Both the position numbers and the translations under genes were made by a program. The notes beneath the pieces were generated by a model, which was not told the DNA's origin, did not search any database, and saw nothing but the letters and a program-made list of their open reading frames with translations. 18,199 nucleotides of DNA from CAYOCE01 sp964402405 (GTDB lineage Bacteria > Pseudomonadota > Alphaproteobacteria > UBA7879), in assembly GCA_964402405.1 (NCBI GenBank), contig CAYOCE010000026.1:1-18199 (forward strand). Direction: 5' to 3'. Below are positions 7,385 to 13,671 of the stretch, piece by piece (positions within the stretch are counted from its first letter, which is position 1; every line of letters begins with the position of its first letter).

Positions 7385-7387
7385 ATT
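7359..7387 (+). promoter_or_regulatory. Candidate promoter from the right end of the inverted-repeat element towards the exported methyltransferase
   Basis: TCCACA (7359-7364) and TATATT (7382-7387) are 17 bp apart, about 44 bp upstream of the GTG start at 7431. The -35 matches 4 of 6 and the -10 5 of 6 consensus positions. The -35 is inside the terminal inverted repeat and the -10 spans its boundary. Confidence 0.4.
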
Positions 7388-7430
7388 TCATGGTAATGAG
7401 GGTTATTCCACAAAACAAGGAGAAAAAATA

Positions 7431-8240
7431 GTGAAGCTTTTTCTGGTATCTATCTTAGGCATTCTGTTCAGTATTTTTAGTGTACATGCGAACAAAGAAT
7501 TCCACTTTGAGCCCAAGGTTTATCATATCTATAATCAACAAAATGATAGGGTGGAACACCAAACTCGCTATACACCTATTTATGAGGGGTATGAGTTTCA
7601 TAATGGCCCTGAGCGTATTGCCCGGATGAATCCCAAGGATATCCAAGGAAAATCTATTCTGGACATGGGATGTAATAATGGGGATCTATTGTTTGCCGCG
7701 AAAAAGGCAGGGGCGGGGTCTGTTGTGGGCGTCGATTTTGTTGCGTCCCTGATTCAAGATGCCAGAAAAACGGCTAAAGATTTAGGCATTGAGGATAGCC
7801 AATTTATCGTGGGGGATATGGAAAATAAATCCCTTTACTTGAATCTAGAGCCTCGGGATACGGTTTTCTTTATGCGAATTTTGGATACGTCTAACTTTGA
7901 AAACCGCACAGCCGTAATTGCAGGCGTGGCAAGACTCGCCAAAGAAGTAATGTACTATGAAGGGCATCGCTCGGAAAAAAGCCATGTGCCAAGGCTGTAC
8001 CAATTGCTGACATGGACAGATTTCTCACGGTACGAGTATTTAGGAAAATCCAAGGATGGTCGCCCCATGATCCGGTGCTCCCGGGAGACCATGACCCCAG
8101 ATCAAATGCCTAAAAATGCCATCACCTCCGATGACCCTGATCACTTGCAATACGAGGCCTCCGAAATTTATGTGCTTCAAACCAGTCCTTTTAATCCTGT
8201 CTTCAGTGAAAAATGTAGGGTAATTCAATATGTTAAGTAA
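7431..8240 (+). CDS. Exported class I SAM-dependent methyltransferase
   Basis: The 269-residue protein combines a signal peptide (KLFLVSILGILFSIFSVHA, cleavage predicted before NKE) with a Rossmann-fold methyltransferase domain. Motif I is ILDMGCNNGDLLFAAKKAGA at about 75-94, followed by VVGVDFVASLIQDAR, which supplies the acidic residue expected to bind the SAM ribose, and then FIVGDME (motif II region). The DMGCNNG form of motif I resembles that of small-molecule and CmoB-like methyltransferases, but the substrate cannot be named. A SAM enzyme with an export signal is unusual, because SAM is normally cytoplasmic; the signal could also be a membrane anchor. The GTG start has AAGGAG 8 bp upstream. 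The gene is divergent from ratA and the exported-protein array, with the 126-bp inverted-repeat element between them. Confidence 0.8.
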   Translation: MKLFLVSILGILFSIFSVHANKEFHFEPKVYHIYNQQNDRVEHQTRYTPIYEGYEFHNGPERIARMNPKDIQGKSILDMGCNNGDLLFAAKKAGAGSVVGVDFVASLIQDARKTAKDLGIEDSQFIVGDMENKSLYLNLEPRDTVFFMRILDTSNFENRTAVIAGVARLAKEVMYYEGHRSEKSHVPRLYQLLTWTDFSRYEYLGKSKDGRPMIRCSRETMTPDQMPKNAITSDDPDHLQYEASEIYVLQTSPFNPVFSEKCRVIQYVK

Positions 8241-8298
8241 TGGGGAAATAAATAATACATATAATACAACTAGTTACTATTTGTTTTTTGCTAACACC

Positions 8299-8328
8299 TT
8301 GATATTCAGGGAAAATTTTTCCTATTTT
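8299..8328 (+). promoter_or_regulatory. Candidate promoter of the DUF465 gene
   Basis: TTGATA (8299-8304) and TATTTT (8323-8328) are 18 bp apart and lie 70 bp upstream of the ATG at 8398. The spacer contains the odd-centred palindrome GGAAAATTTTTCC, which could be a protein-binding site. No other gene is nearby to use it. Confidence 0.4.
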
Positions 8329-8397
8329 GCCTAAAAAAAACATGATATTCTAAGAGTTCGAAAAATAAAGGTACATAAACAAAAAAGTGAGGTTAGG

Positions 8398-8565
8398 ATG
8401 TCTGTTATTTCACGCATTCTTAGCTTAAAAACACAACATGACTCTCTTAAGTCATCTATTATAAGGGAAAGGCTCAAGCCATCGGCTGATGCCCTTTCCC
8501 TTAAAGTTTTAAAAATTCAAAAACTAAAAATCAAAGAAGAACTTCAGAAGTTACTGACAAAATAG
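8398..8565 (+). CDS. Small DUF465 (YdcH-type) protein, 55 residues
   Basis: This short intact frame is preceded by GAGG six bases before the ATG. The product, starting MSVISRILSLKTQHDSLKSS and ending KEELQKLLTK, has the DUF465 pattern: two amphipathic helices with a conserved RxxPSxDxLxLxxLKxxKLxIKEEL-type stretch (here RLKPSADALSLKVLKIQKLK at 25-44). Proteins of this family are 50-80 residues long and common in alphaproteobacteria; their function is unknown, and a coiled-coil adaptor role is only a guess. Within the coding sequence, TAAGGGAAAGG (8462-8472) and CCTTTCCCTTA (8493-8503) form an 11-bp perfect inverted repeat, so the mRNA probably folds there. The gene stands alone, convergent with the DUF4870/pepA genes. 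Confidence 0.8.
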   Translation: MSVISRILSLKTQHDSLKSSIIRERLKPSADALSLKVLKIQKLKIKEELQKLLTK

Positions 8566-8631
8566 GTCGCTTTACTGTCATTCCAGGCAAGTGAGCATCG
8601 CGAACGCTGACCTGGGATCCAGGGATTATGG

Positions 8632-8678
8632 GAGGACGTCTCGCCACGGCGAAGCCTTTGGCGTAGCCGGGAGTCCTC
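8632..8678 (-). repeat. GC-rich hairpin repeat, copy 2 of 3 (inverted)
   Basis: Arms GAGGAC (8632-8637) and GTCCTC (8673-8678) enclose a 35-nt core that is the reverse complement of the core at 1052-1087, nearly base for base. The arms differ completely from copies 1 and 3 yet pair perfectly. On the plus strand the hairpin is followed by ACTTTA and a run of seven T (8685-8691), so it might also end transcription from the DUF465 gene, although the T-run starts six bases late. Confidence 0.85.
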
Positions 8679-8702
8679 ACTTTATTTTTTTCTTATAAAG
8701 TA

Positions 8703-8768
8703 GATGGCTATCGCCATCCCATTTGTGCTGGGTCCCAAATCTCGCTCGCTGAAGCTCGCGGTTTGGGA
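8703..8768. repeat. Two further palindromic units in the DUF465-DUF4870 spacer
   Basis: GATGGC/GCCATC (8703-8708/8713-8718, loop TATC) is followed by TCCCAAA/TTTGGGA (8733-8739/8762-8768), which encloses a GC-rich 22-nt segment (CTCGCTCGCTGAAGCTCGCG). The bases after the second unit (8761-8800) resemble 1117-1146, so this is another member of the repeat mosaic seen next to rsmE. Confidence 0.65.
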
Positions 8769-8809
8769 TGACGGTATAAGAGAGCTACCGCTCACGGCCT
8801 GGGATGCCC

Positions 8810-9223
8810 TCACTTCAAAAACTTAATTGAAAGTGGATATGTATAAATCTGACCTTTGGCTGCGCGGATGGTACCTAGGATCACTAAAATGCTCCACACA
8901 ATTTTCCCGATAATCGAAATTCCCACAAAGGCAAAAATGGGGAAAATCAACCAAAAGGACAAGCCTGAAATCAGCAACCCAACCCCAAAATAAATGCTAC
9001 AGCTAATTTGAAAATCTAAAATCTTTTTCCCAGTTTCATTTAAAAAATCAGATTGATCTTTTTTCAAAATCCAAATAATCAACGGACCAAGAATTTGCCC
9101 AACGATGGGGATTAAAAATCCTCCGAATCCACTCAGGTGCATTAAGGCTGCCCACTTGTTGTCATCCATCTGCACACATTTATTGGGTTGTATGATTTCT
9201 TGCTCGGGTTTCTTTTTCGCCAT
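8810..9223 (-). CDS. DUF4870 (Tic20-like) small integral membrane protein
   Basis: The 137-residue product has a charged N terminus (1-20) and the typical DUF4870 sequence: KWAALMHLSGFGGFLIPIVG (24-43), then LGPLIIWILKKDQSDFLNET and GKKILDFQISCSIYFGVGLL, and a final hydrophobic pair (FWLIFPIFAFVGISIIGKIV). It forms about four membrane-embedded helices. The family is widespread and of unknown function. AGGAGG sits seven bases before the ATG. The gene starts 9 bp after the stop of pepA, so the two are very likely cotranscribed, although no functional link is obvious. Downstream lie only palindromic repeats. Confidence 0.85.
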   Translation of the reverse strand: MAKKKPEQEIIQPNKCVQMDDNKWAALMHLSGFGGFLIPIVGQILGPLIIWILKKDQSDFLNETGKKILDFQISCSIYFGVGLLISGLSFWLIFPIFAFVGISIIGKIVWSILVILGTIRAAKGQIYTYPLSIKFLK

Positions 9224-9232
9224 TTTATCCTC

Positions 9233-10723
9233 CTATTTTGATTTGTAATTCTGCATGAGAAAAGTATTCAGTAACCTTACCCCATATCCACTGGGATACT
9301 TGCCTGACAAGGGATGGGATCCACTAGACCCCCATGCAACCCCGGCAATATCAATATGAACCCACGAGGTTTTATTAACAAAGCGCTGTAGGAATTGGGC
9401 AGCCTTGATACTGCCGGCCCCGCCCCTAGCTGATATGTTCTTGATATCCGCAATTTCAGAATCCATCAACCGATCATAGGCTTCATCCAAAGGCAGGCGC
9501 CACACTTTTTCATTGGTTTCATACCCACACTTGCTAAGCTGATCTGCTAGTTTATCATCGTTGGCAAAAATCCCGGCATATTCTTCGCCCAGCGCCACCA
9601 CCATGGCCCCTGTTAATGTGGCAAGGTCAATCATAAACTGGGGCTTGAATCGATCCTGGGCATAAAACAAGGCATCTGCCAAAATCAGGCGACCCTCTGC
9701 ATCTGTATCGAGAACCTCAATCGTTTGACCTGACATGGTTTTCACAATGTCCCCAGGACGCTGTGCCCCGCCATCGGGCATATTTTCCGCAAGCGCCAAA
9801 ACGCCCACCACGTTAACCGCAGCCTTTTGCAAGGCAAGGCTTTTGATCAATCCACAAATGACCGCAGCGCCCCCCATATCATATTTCATTTCATCCATTT
9901 TTGAAGATGGCTTAATGGAAATACCCCCGGTATCAAAGGTGATACCCTTGCCCACAAAGGCCATGGGCTTGGTTGATTTATCAGCGCCTTCCCACCGGAG
10001 CACCACAAGCCGTGGCGGATGGGAACTTCCCTGCCCTACACCCAGTAATGCCCCCATGCCCAAGGTCGCCATTTCCTTTTCATCCAATGTTTCCACCTTA
10101 ACCCCAAGAGCCTCTAGATCCTTCAATCTTTTGGCCATGCTATCGGGGTATAAAATATTGGGGGGCTCGCACAATAAATCACGGGTATAGAACGTCCCCT
10201 CAATAACGGCCTTTTCCTTGTGATACAGCTCTTCAGCCATTTGAGGATAGTCAGTTGCTATATGAAGCTCTTGAACCTTCAGGGTGTGTTTGTTTTTTTC
10301 ATAGGTGTGATATTTCAGAAAATGATAGCTGCGACCCAGGAATCCTGCCACAACCTGGGCCGCAAATCTATCCGCTGAATCAACTTCCAATCCCTTTAGG
10401 GCTATAGACAATGTTTGGCTATTTGTTTTGTTGAGATAGGCACAGATACCCGCCCCTATGTATAAAGGATCATAGGGTTTTAATTTATCTTTTTCTCCCA
10501 ATCCTACAATTAACAGTTGTTCAACATTCAAACTAGGAGGAGCGAGAAGAGAGACAATTTCTCCCTTCTTTCCTGTAAACCCACTCGTCTTCAGGGCCGC
10601 CATGACATGGGATTTCGTCGCCGCATCTAACCGATCACAACTGGCAGATTCTTGACCTTCAAAAGCCGTAACGCACAGAATATCAATTTTATTAGGAAGG
10701 TCGTGGACGAAATTTACTTTCAT
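9233..10723 (-). CDS. pepA: Leucyl aminopeptidase (M17 family cytosol aminopeptidase)
   Basis: PepA removes N-terminal amino acids, leucine preferred, using two metal ions in a hexamer; in some bacteria the protein also binds DNA. The product is 496 residues, normal for the family. The N-terminal domain occupies about 1-170. The catalytic domain shows VGKGITFDTGGISIKPSSKM (257-276; metal-binding Lys and Asp), the MKYDMGGAA stretch and the M17 signature DTDAEGRLILADAL (339-352). All metal ligands visible in these motifs are kept. I chose ATG at 10723, which has GAGG at good spacing; an in-frame TTG 12 bases upstream would give 500 residues but lacks a binding site. It is followed after 9 bp by the DUF4870 gene and is divergent from the toxin-antitoxin module. 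Confidence 0.95.
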   Translation of the reverse strand: MKVNFVHDLPNKIDILCVTAFEGQESASCDRLDAATKSHVMAALKTSGFTGKKGEIVSLLAPPSLNVEQLLIVGLGEKDKLKPYDPLYIGAGICAYLNKTNSQTLSIALKGLEVDSADRFAAQVVAGFLGRSYHFLKYHTYEKNKHTLKVQELHIATDYPQMAEELYHKEKAVIEGTFYTRDLLCEPPNILYPDSMAKRLKDLEALGVKVETLDEKEMATLGMGALLGVGQGSSHPPRLVVLRWEGADKSTKPMAFVGKGITFDTGGISIKPSSKMDEMKYDMGGAAVICGLIKSLALQKAAVNVVGVLALAENMPDGGAQRPGDIVKTMSGQTIEVLDTDAEGRLILADALFYAQDRFKPQFMIDLATLTGAMVVALGEEYAGIFANDDKLADQLSKCGYETNEKVWRLPLDEAYDRLMDSEIADIKNISARGGAGSIKAAQFLQRFVNKTSWVHIDIAGVAWGSSGSHPLSGKYPSGYGVRLLNTFLMQNYKSK

Positions 10724-10834
10724 GGGGTGCCTCAAATACAGGGTTAAAATATCTGCCTATGTTTTACCAAATATTCTAGGGAGAGTACAGCAGGAAAGTT
10801 TGGGAGAATCTGGCTATACAAAAAACACCCATTC

Positions 10835-10863
10835 TTGACATTTTAATGATTATATTGTAATAT
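10835..10863 (+). promoter_or_regulatory. Promoter and operator candidate of the toxin-antitoxin module
   Basis: TTGACA (10835-10840), 17 bp, TAATAT (10858-10863) is an almost consensus sigma-70 promoter. A perfect inverted repeat TATATT/AATATA (10851-10856/10859-10864) covers the -10, and GTAATA occurs twice in tandem (from 10857 and 10866). This is where a ribbon-helix-helix antitoxin would be expected to bind for autoregulation. AAGGAG follows at 10886-10891. Confidence 0.75.
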
Positions 10864-10898
10864 ATGTAATACAAGTATTTATTTGAAGGAGATTCATC

Positions 10899-11117
10899 AT
10901 GCTTTCTGTTCGCATTCCTGAAACATTAGAACATCGACTAAATGATCTTTCCAAAAAAACCAAAAGATCTAAAAGTCACTATGTAGAGCAAGCGTTAAAC
11001 CAGTATCTTGATGATTATGAGGATTATATGCTAGCTCTTTCTCGTCTTGAGGAAAAAGGCCCTAATGTTTCGTTAGAGGATGCTATGAAAGAATTGGGGT
11101 TTTCGCATAGTGTCTAA
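10899..11117 (+). CDS. RelB-like ribbon-helix-helix antitoxin
   Basis: The 72-residue protein starts MLSVRIPETLEHRLNDLSKK, the beta strand and first helix of a ribbon-helix-helix DNA-binding fold, continues with RSKSHYVEQALNQYLDDYED (23-42; second helix) and ends in an acidic toxin-wrapping tail with SLEDAMKELG. This is the usual plan of CopG/TraY-type RelB antitoxins, which dimerise, repress their own promoter and neutralise the partner toxin. AAGGAG lies seven bases before the ATG. Its last 8 bases overlap the start of the toxin gene, as expected for a coupled pair. Confidence 0.85.
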   Translation: MLSVRIPETLEHRLNDLSKKTKRSKSHYVEQALNQYLDDYEDYMLALSRLEEKGPNVSLEDAMKELGFSHSV

Positions 11118-11388
11118 GTGGAAGATTGAGTTTAAGCCAAGTGCATTTAAAGAATTGAAGAAATTGGACGCTCAAGTCCAGAAGGAGATTTTGACTTTTT
11201 TAAATAAGCTTTCTGAAAGTCCTTCCCCCCGTTTTTCTGGATCTCTCCTTAAGGGGAACCTTAAATCCTTCTGGAGATATAGGGTAGGAAATTATAGAAT
11301 TATCTGTGACATAGAAGATAACAATTTATTAATCTTTATCCTTCATGTGGGTCATCGCAAAGAGGTCTACAAAAACGCTTCTCATTAG
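11110..11388 (+). CDS. RelE/ParE superfamily toxin
   Basis: This 92-residue product is a RelE-type toxin; relatives cut mRNA in the ribosomal A site (RelE) or inhibit gyrase (ParE). The sequence fits RelE: a helical hairpin with FKELKKLDAQVQKEILTFL (14-32), then the sheet and active-site region FWRYRVGNYRIICDI and ILHVGHRKEVY near the C terminus, keeping the Arg and His/Arg/Tyr residues typical of active mRNA interferases. It starts at GTG 11110, inside the antitoxin gene (8-bp overlap), so translation is coupled. It ends 8 bp from the stop of the convergent fabD. The module looks intact. Confidence 0.85.
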   Translation: MSKWKIEFKPSAFKELKKLDAQVQKEILTFLNKLSESPSPRFSGSLLKGNLKSFWRYRVGNYRIICDIEDNNLLIFILHVGHRKEVYKNASH

Positions 11389-11396
11389 AAAACTCC

Positions 11397-12332
11397 TCAC
11401 CTCTCCCCCAAAAATGCCTCTAGGTCCTGTACGGTACTAATAGACGTTGCTTTGATATCGGGAACCATGCGTTTGATTAGATTCGTTAATACTTTGCCAG
11501 ATCCGATTTCGATGATTTCTTGAATGCCATCGGATTCCATTTTCAGGATGATTTCTCGCCAGCGCACATTATGCGTGATTTGATCTACCAACAGGTTTTT
11601 AAGAACCCCTGGGTCTTGTTCAAAGTTTGCCGTCACATTGGAAAACACGGGAATGAAGGGCTGATGGAAAGTTATTGGGGCTAATGTTTCTTTCATCACA
11701 TCCGCAGCCGGTTGCATCAAAGGCGAATGGAACGGCGCACTAACGGGCAACTGAATCGCTTTCTTGGCTCCCATCTCTGGGGCTAAAATGACGGCCCGTT
11801 CTATGGCTTTTAAATCGCCACTGAGGACAATTTGCTCAGCCCCGTTATCGTTGGCTACTACCAAAACATCCCCCTCAGCTGCAGCTTCACAGATTCTTCG
11901 GGCAAGGTCTAAATCCACCCCCAATAGGGCCACCATCCCCCCAAGGCCTGCAGGTACAGCCTTTTGCATGGCAAGTCCCCGCGCGCGTAGAAGTTTTGCT
12001 GTAGTTGTCACATTAATACTGCCTGCAGCACAGAGGGCTGAATATTCCCCCAAGGAATGCCCAGCTGCATATTGAAATTTTTTCACATCAACGCCATTTT
12101 CCTTCAACACCGCCATAATGGCCATGCTCACAGCCATCAAAGCTGGCTGAGTATTGTGGGTCAACTTCAGATCGTCTTCTGGTCCCTCAAAAATAATCTG
12201 GGATAATTTCTGTCCCAGAGCCTCGTCAACTTCTTGAAATACATGCTTTGCTGCGGGAAAGGCATCATAAAAATCCTTGCCCATTCCTACCTTCTGAGAT
12301 CCTTGACCGGGGAACACGAGTGCTTGCTTCAT
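11397..12332 (-). CDS. fabD: Malonyl-CoA:ACP S-malonyltransferase
   Basis: FabD moves malonyl from CoA to acyl carrier protein, supplying the extender unit of type II fatty acid synthesis. The 311-residue length is typical. Visible catalytic features are the oxyanion Gln in VFPGQGSQKVGMG (6-18), the nucleophile Ser93 in GHSLGEYSALCAAG, Arg118 in LLRARGLAMQ and His202 in SAPFHSPLMQPA. AGAAGGAG precedes the ATG. In many alphaproteobacteria fabD begins a fabD-fabG-acpP-fabF cluster; here the next gene is the convergent toxin, so that cluster is not continued. Just upstream lies a stray rsmD 3'-end copy. Confidence 0.95.
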   Translation of the reverse strand: MKQALVFPGQGSQKVGMGKDFYDAFPAAKHVFQEVDEALGQKLSQIIFEGPEDDLKLTHNTQPALMAVSMAIMAVLKENGVDVKKFQYAAGHSLGEYSALCAAGSINVTTTAKLLRARGLAMQKAVPAGLGGMVALLGVDLDLARRICEAAAEGDVLVVANDNGAEQIVLSGDLKAIERAVILAPEMGAKKAIQLPVSAPFHSPLMQPAADVMKETLAPITFHQPFIPVFSNVTANFEQDPGVLKNLLVDQITHNVRWREIILKMESDGIQEIIEIGSGKVLTNLIKRMVPDIKATSISTVQDLEAFLGER

Positions 12333-12370
12333 AAAATTTCTCCTTCTCTGGGATTATTAGTACTGGAATT

Positions 12371-12457
12371 CTATTCTGTGGGAAAGCCAAAAACCACCTT
12401 GGTTTTTCCATATTTTTTTGCGTGCATGACATTACAGGGATAATCTAATTTTTCACC
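12371..12457 (-). pseudogene. Second, diverged copy of the rsmD 3' end
   Basis: On the minus strand this 29-codon open segment reads GEKLDYPCNVMHAKKYGKTK then VVFGFPTE and a stop. It aligns without gaps to the last residues of RsmD encoded at 13126-13215 (DENLEFSCNIAHERKYGKTK then VIFGISLFS): 14 of 28 residues are identical and most of the rest are conservative. A 17-bp block (ACCTTGGTTTTTCCATA) is identical at 12396-12412 and 13154-13170, an offset of 758 bp. The fragment has no start or methyltransferase domain. It overlaps the last 13 bases of the neighbouring exported-protein gene in another frame. Confidence 0.8.
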
Positions 12458-12984
12458 TGTTGTTTAGATAATGCTTCCATGTATTGGGTAAGATATTCAA
12501 ACTCTTTTTTAAACTCTTTATGATCCTGTGTAGCAAGGATTGCAAAACTAGATGCTCTCTCAACTAGCCTATCATTTAGATAGACGTTACTACCATCAAA
12601 GTCCATGTCTAGACTTTCTATAACAGAGCGTATAATAGTTTTCGAACTTCTTAAAAGATAACCAGTCGCATTAAATCTCGTAAATTCATTGAGCAACTGA
12701 ATTTGCTCAGAAGGACAATCCTTAGCACCATTTGGATACAATTCTACATATTTTTTAGTTAGTTGTACATGGGCATCATCCCACTCGGAAACCCAAGAAT
12801 TTACTGCTGCTTCAAATCCTCTGCACGTAGCAAGAGCTACTTGAAGACCCTCTGCCTTTACACAACCTAGAACATTCTTACTAAGCCCTGTACTAGTTTC
12901 AGGCAGATCCATTCCTAATGCTGGGCAACACATAAATATACTACTTATCAAAATTATAGGGCTAATTTTTTTCAATCTCATCAT
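12445..12984 (-). CDS. Exported hypothetical protein
   Basis: I do not recognise this 179-residue protein. It has a clear signal peptide (RLKKISPIILISSIFMCCPALG, then MDLPETS), with Cys residues in the h-region that do not make a convincing lipobox. The mature part is mostly helical, with three Cys (GCVKAEG, ATCRGFEAA, KDCPSE) that could form disulfides outside the cytoplasm. There is no Sel1-like motif, so it is not obviously related to the 1140-6798 array. AAGGAG precedes the start (ATGATG; the first was taken). It lies between rsmD and the stray rsmD 3' end, and its last codons and stop are in the rsmD-like sequence, which suggests it arrived as a cassette. Confidence 0.75.
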   Translation of the reverse strand: MMRLKKISPIILISSIFMCCPALGMDLPETSTGLSKNVLGCVKAEGLQVALATCRGFEAAVNSWVSEWDDAHVQLTKKYVELYPNGAKDCPSEQIQLLNEFTRFNATGYLLRSSKTIIRSVIESLDMDFDGSNVYLNDRLVERASSFAILATQDHKEFKKEFEYLTQYMEALSKQQVKN

Positions 12985-13011
12985 ACTCTCCTTAAGTTAA
13001 ACAATAAAAAG

Positions 13012-13060
13012 TATTATTAAATAATAATATTGATATACCAATTTTTCTTTCTTTTTTCAA
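13012..13060 (-). promoter_or_regulatory. Promoter candidate of the exported hypothetical gene
   Basis: On the minus strand, TTGAAA (13060-13055), 17 bp, TATATC (13037-13032) lies 48 bp upstream of the ATG at 12984. Between the -10 and the gene is a perfect AT-only inverted repeat TATTATT/AATAATA (13012-13018/13020-13026), a possible operator or mRNA hairpin. Confidence 0.5.
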
Positions 13061-13125
13061 CCTTCTTTAAAGAAAATAAAGGTGCCCAGACTTACTATTA
13101 GAAACAATTAATCAAATTGGTGTTT

Positions 13126-13671
13126 CTATGAGAATAGAGAAATGCCAAAAATAACCTTGGTTTTTCCATACTTTCTTTCATGTGCTATATTACAAGAAAA
13201 TTCTAAATTTTCATCGGCGGCCATTTCCAAAACCAATAAAGTATCCGCGTTGATCCAGCCATTCTTTTGAAGGGCATTAATCGCCTTGGGAATTAGGTTT
13301 TGGTGGTAGGGGGGATCCATAAAAACTATGCTCATAGGATGCGGAGCTTGGGTTTTGCAGTGAGTTGTATCACCTGGATGAATGAGTAAAGTAGCTAACA
13401 GACTCACCATATTCGCCTTCAAAATCTTCAAAGCCTCGGGATTCTTTTCCATAAAGTGTACTTCTGTTGATCCTCTCGAAAAGGCTTCCAACCCCATAGC
13501 TCCCGTCCCTGCAAAAGCATCTAGAATCTTGGTATCCTGCCACTTAATAAGAAATCTGTTTTCCAGAACATTAAAAATAGCCTCGCGTACCCGATCTCCT
13601 GTCGGGCGAGTCAGTTCATTTGTGGGGGAGAGTAGTTTTTTCCCCCGATATTTACCGGATATAATACGCAT
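13126..13671 (-). CDS. rsmD: 16S rRNA (guanine966-N2)-methyltransferase RsmD
   Basis: RsmD methylates N2 of G966 in 16S rRNA on the assembled 30S subunit. The 181-residue protein is of normal size and complete: MRIISGKYRGKKL at the start, TRPTGDRVREAIFNVL (21-36), the SAM-binding motif ILDAFAGTGAMGLEAFSRG (49-67) and the catalytic DPPY at 119-122. No strong ribosome binding site is visible. In many alphaproteobacteria rsmD directly follows the RluB-type pseudouridine synthase gene; here 859 bp of repeats separate them. Its 3' end is repeated at 12371-12457, downstream of an exported-protein gene, so the present C terminus may have been supplied by an insertion. Confidence 0.93.
   Translation of the reverse strand: MRIISGKYRGKKLLSPTNELTRPTGDRVREAIFNVLENRFLIKWQDTKILDAFAGTGAMGLEAFSRGSTEVHFMEKNPEALKILKANMVSLLATLLIHPGDTTHCKTQAPHPMSIVFMDPPYHQNLIPKAINALQKNGWINADTLLVLEMAADENLEFSCNIAHERKYGKTKVIFGISLFS

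Noticed and set aside
9735..10190. 151-codon plus-strand open frame
   Set aside because: It lies entirely antisense to the well-conserved pepA coding region and has no family resemblance or binding site; it is a shadow frame.
10724..10735. TTG start extending pepA by four codons
   Set aside because: The ATG at 10723 has GAGG at suitable spacing, whereas the TTG has no binding site and the extra residues are not family-like.
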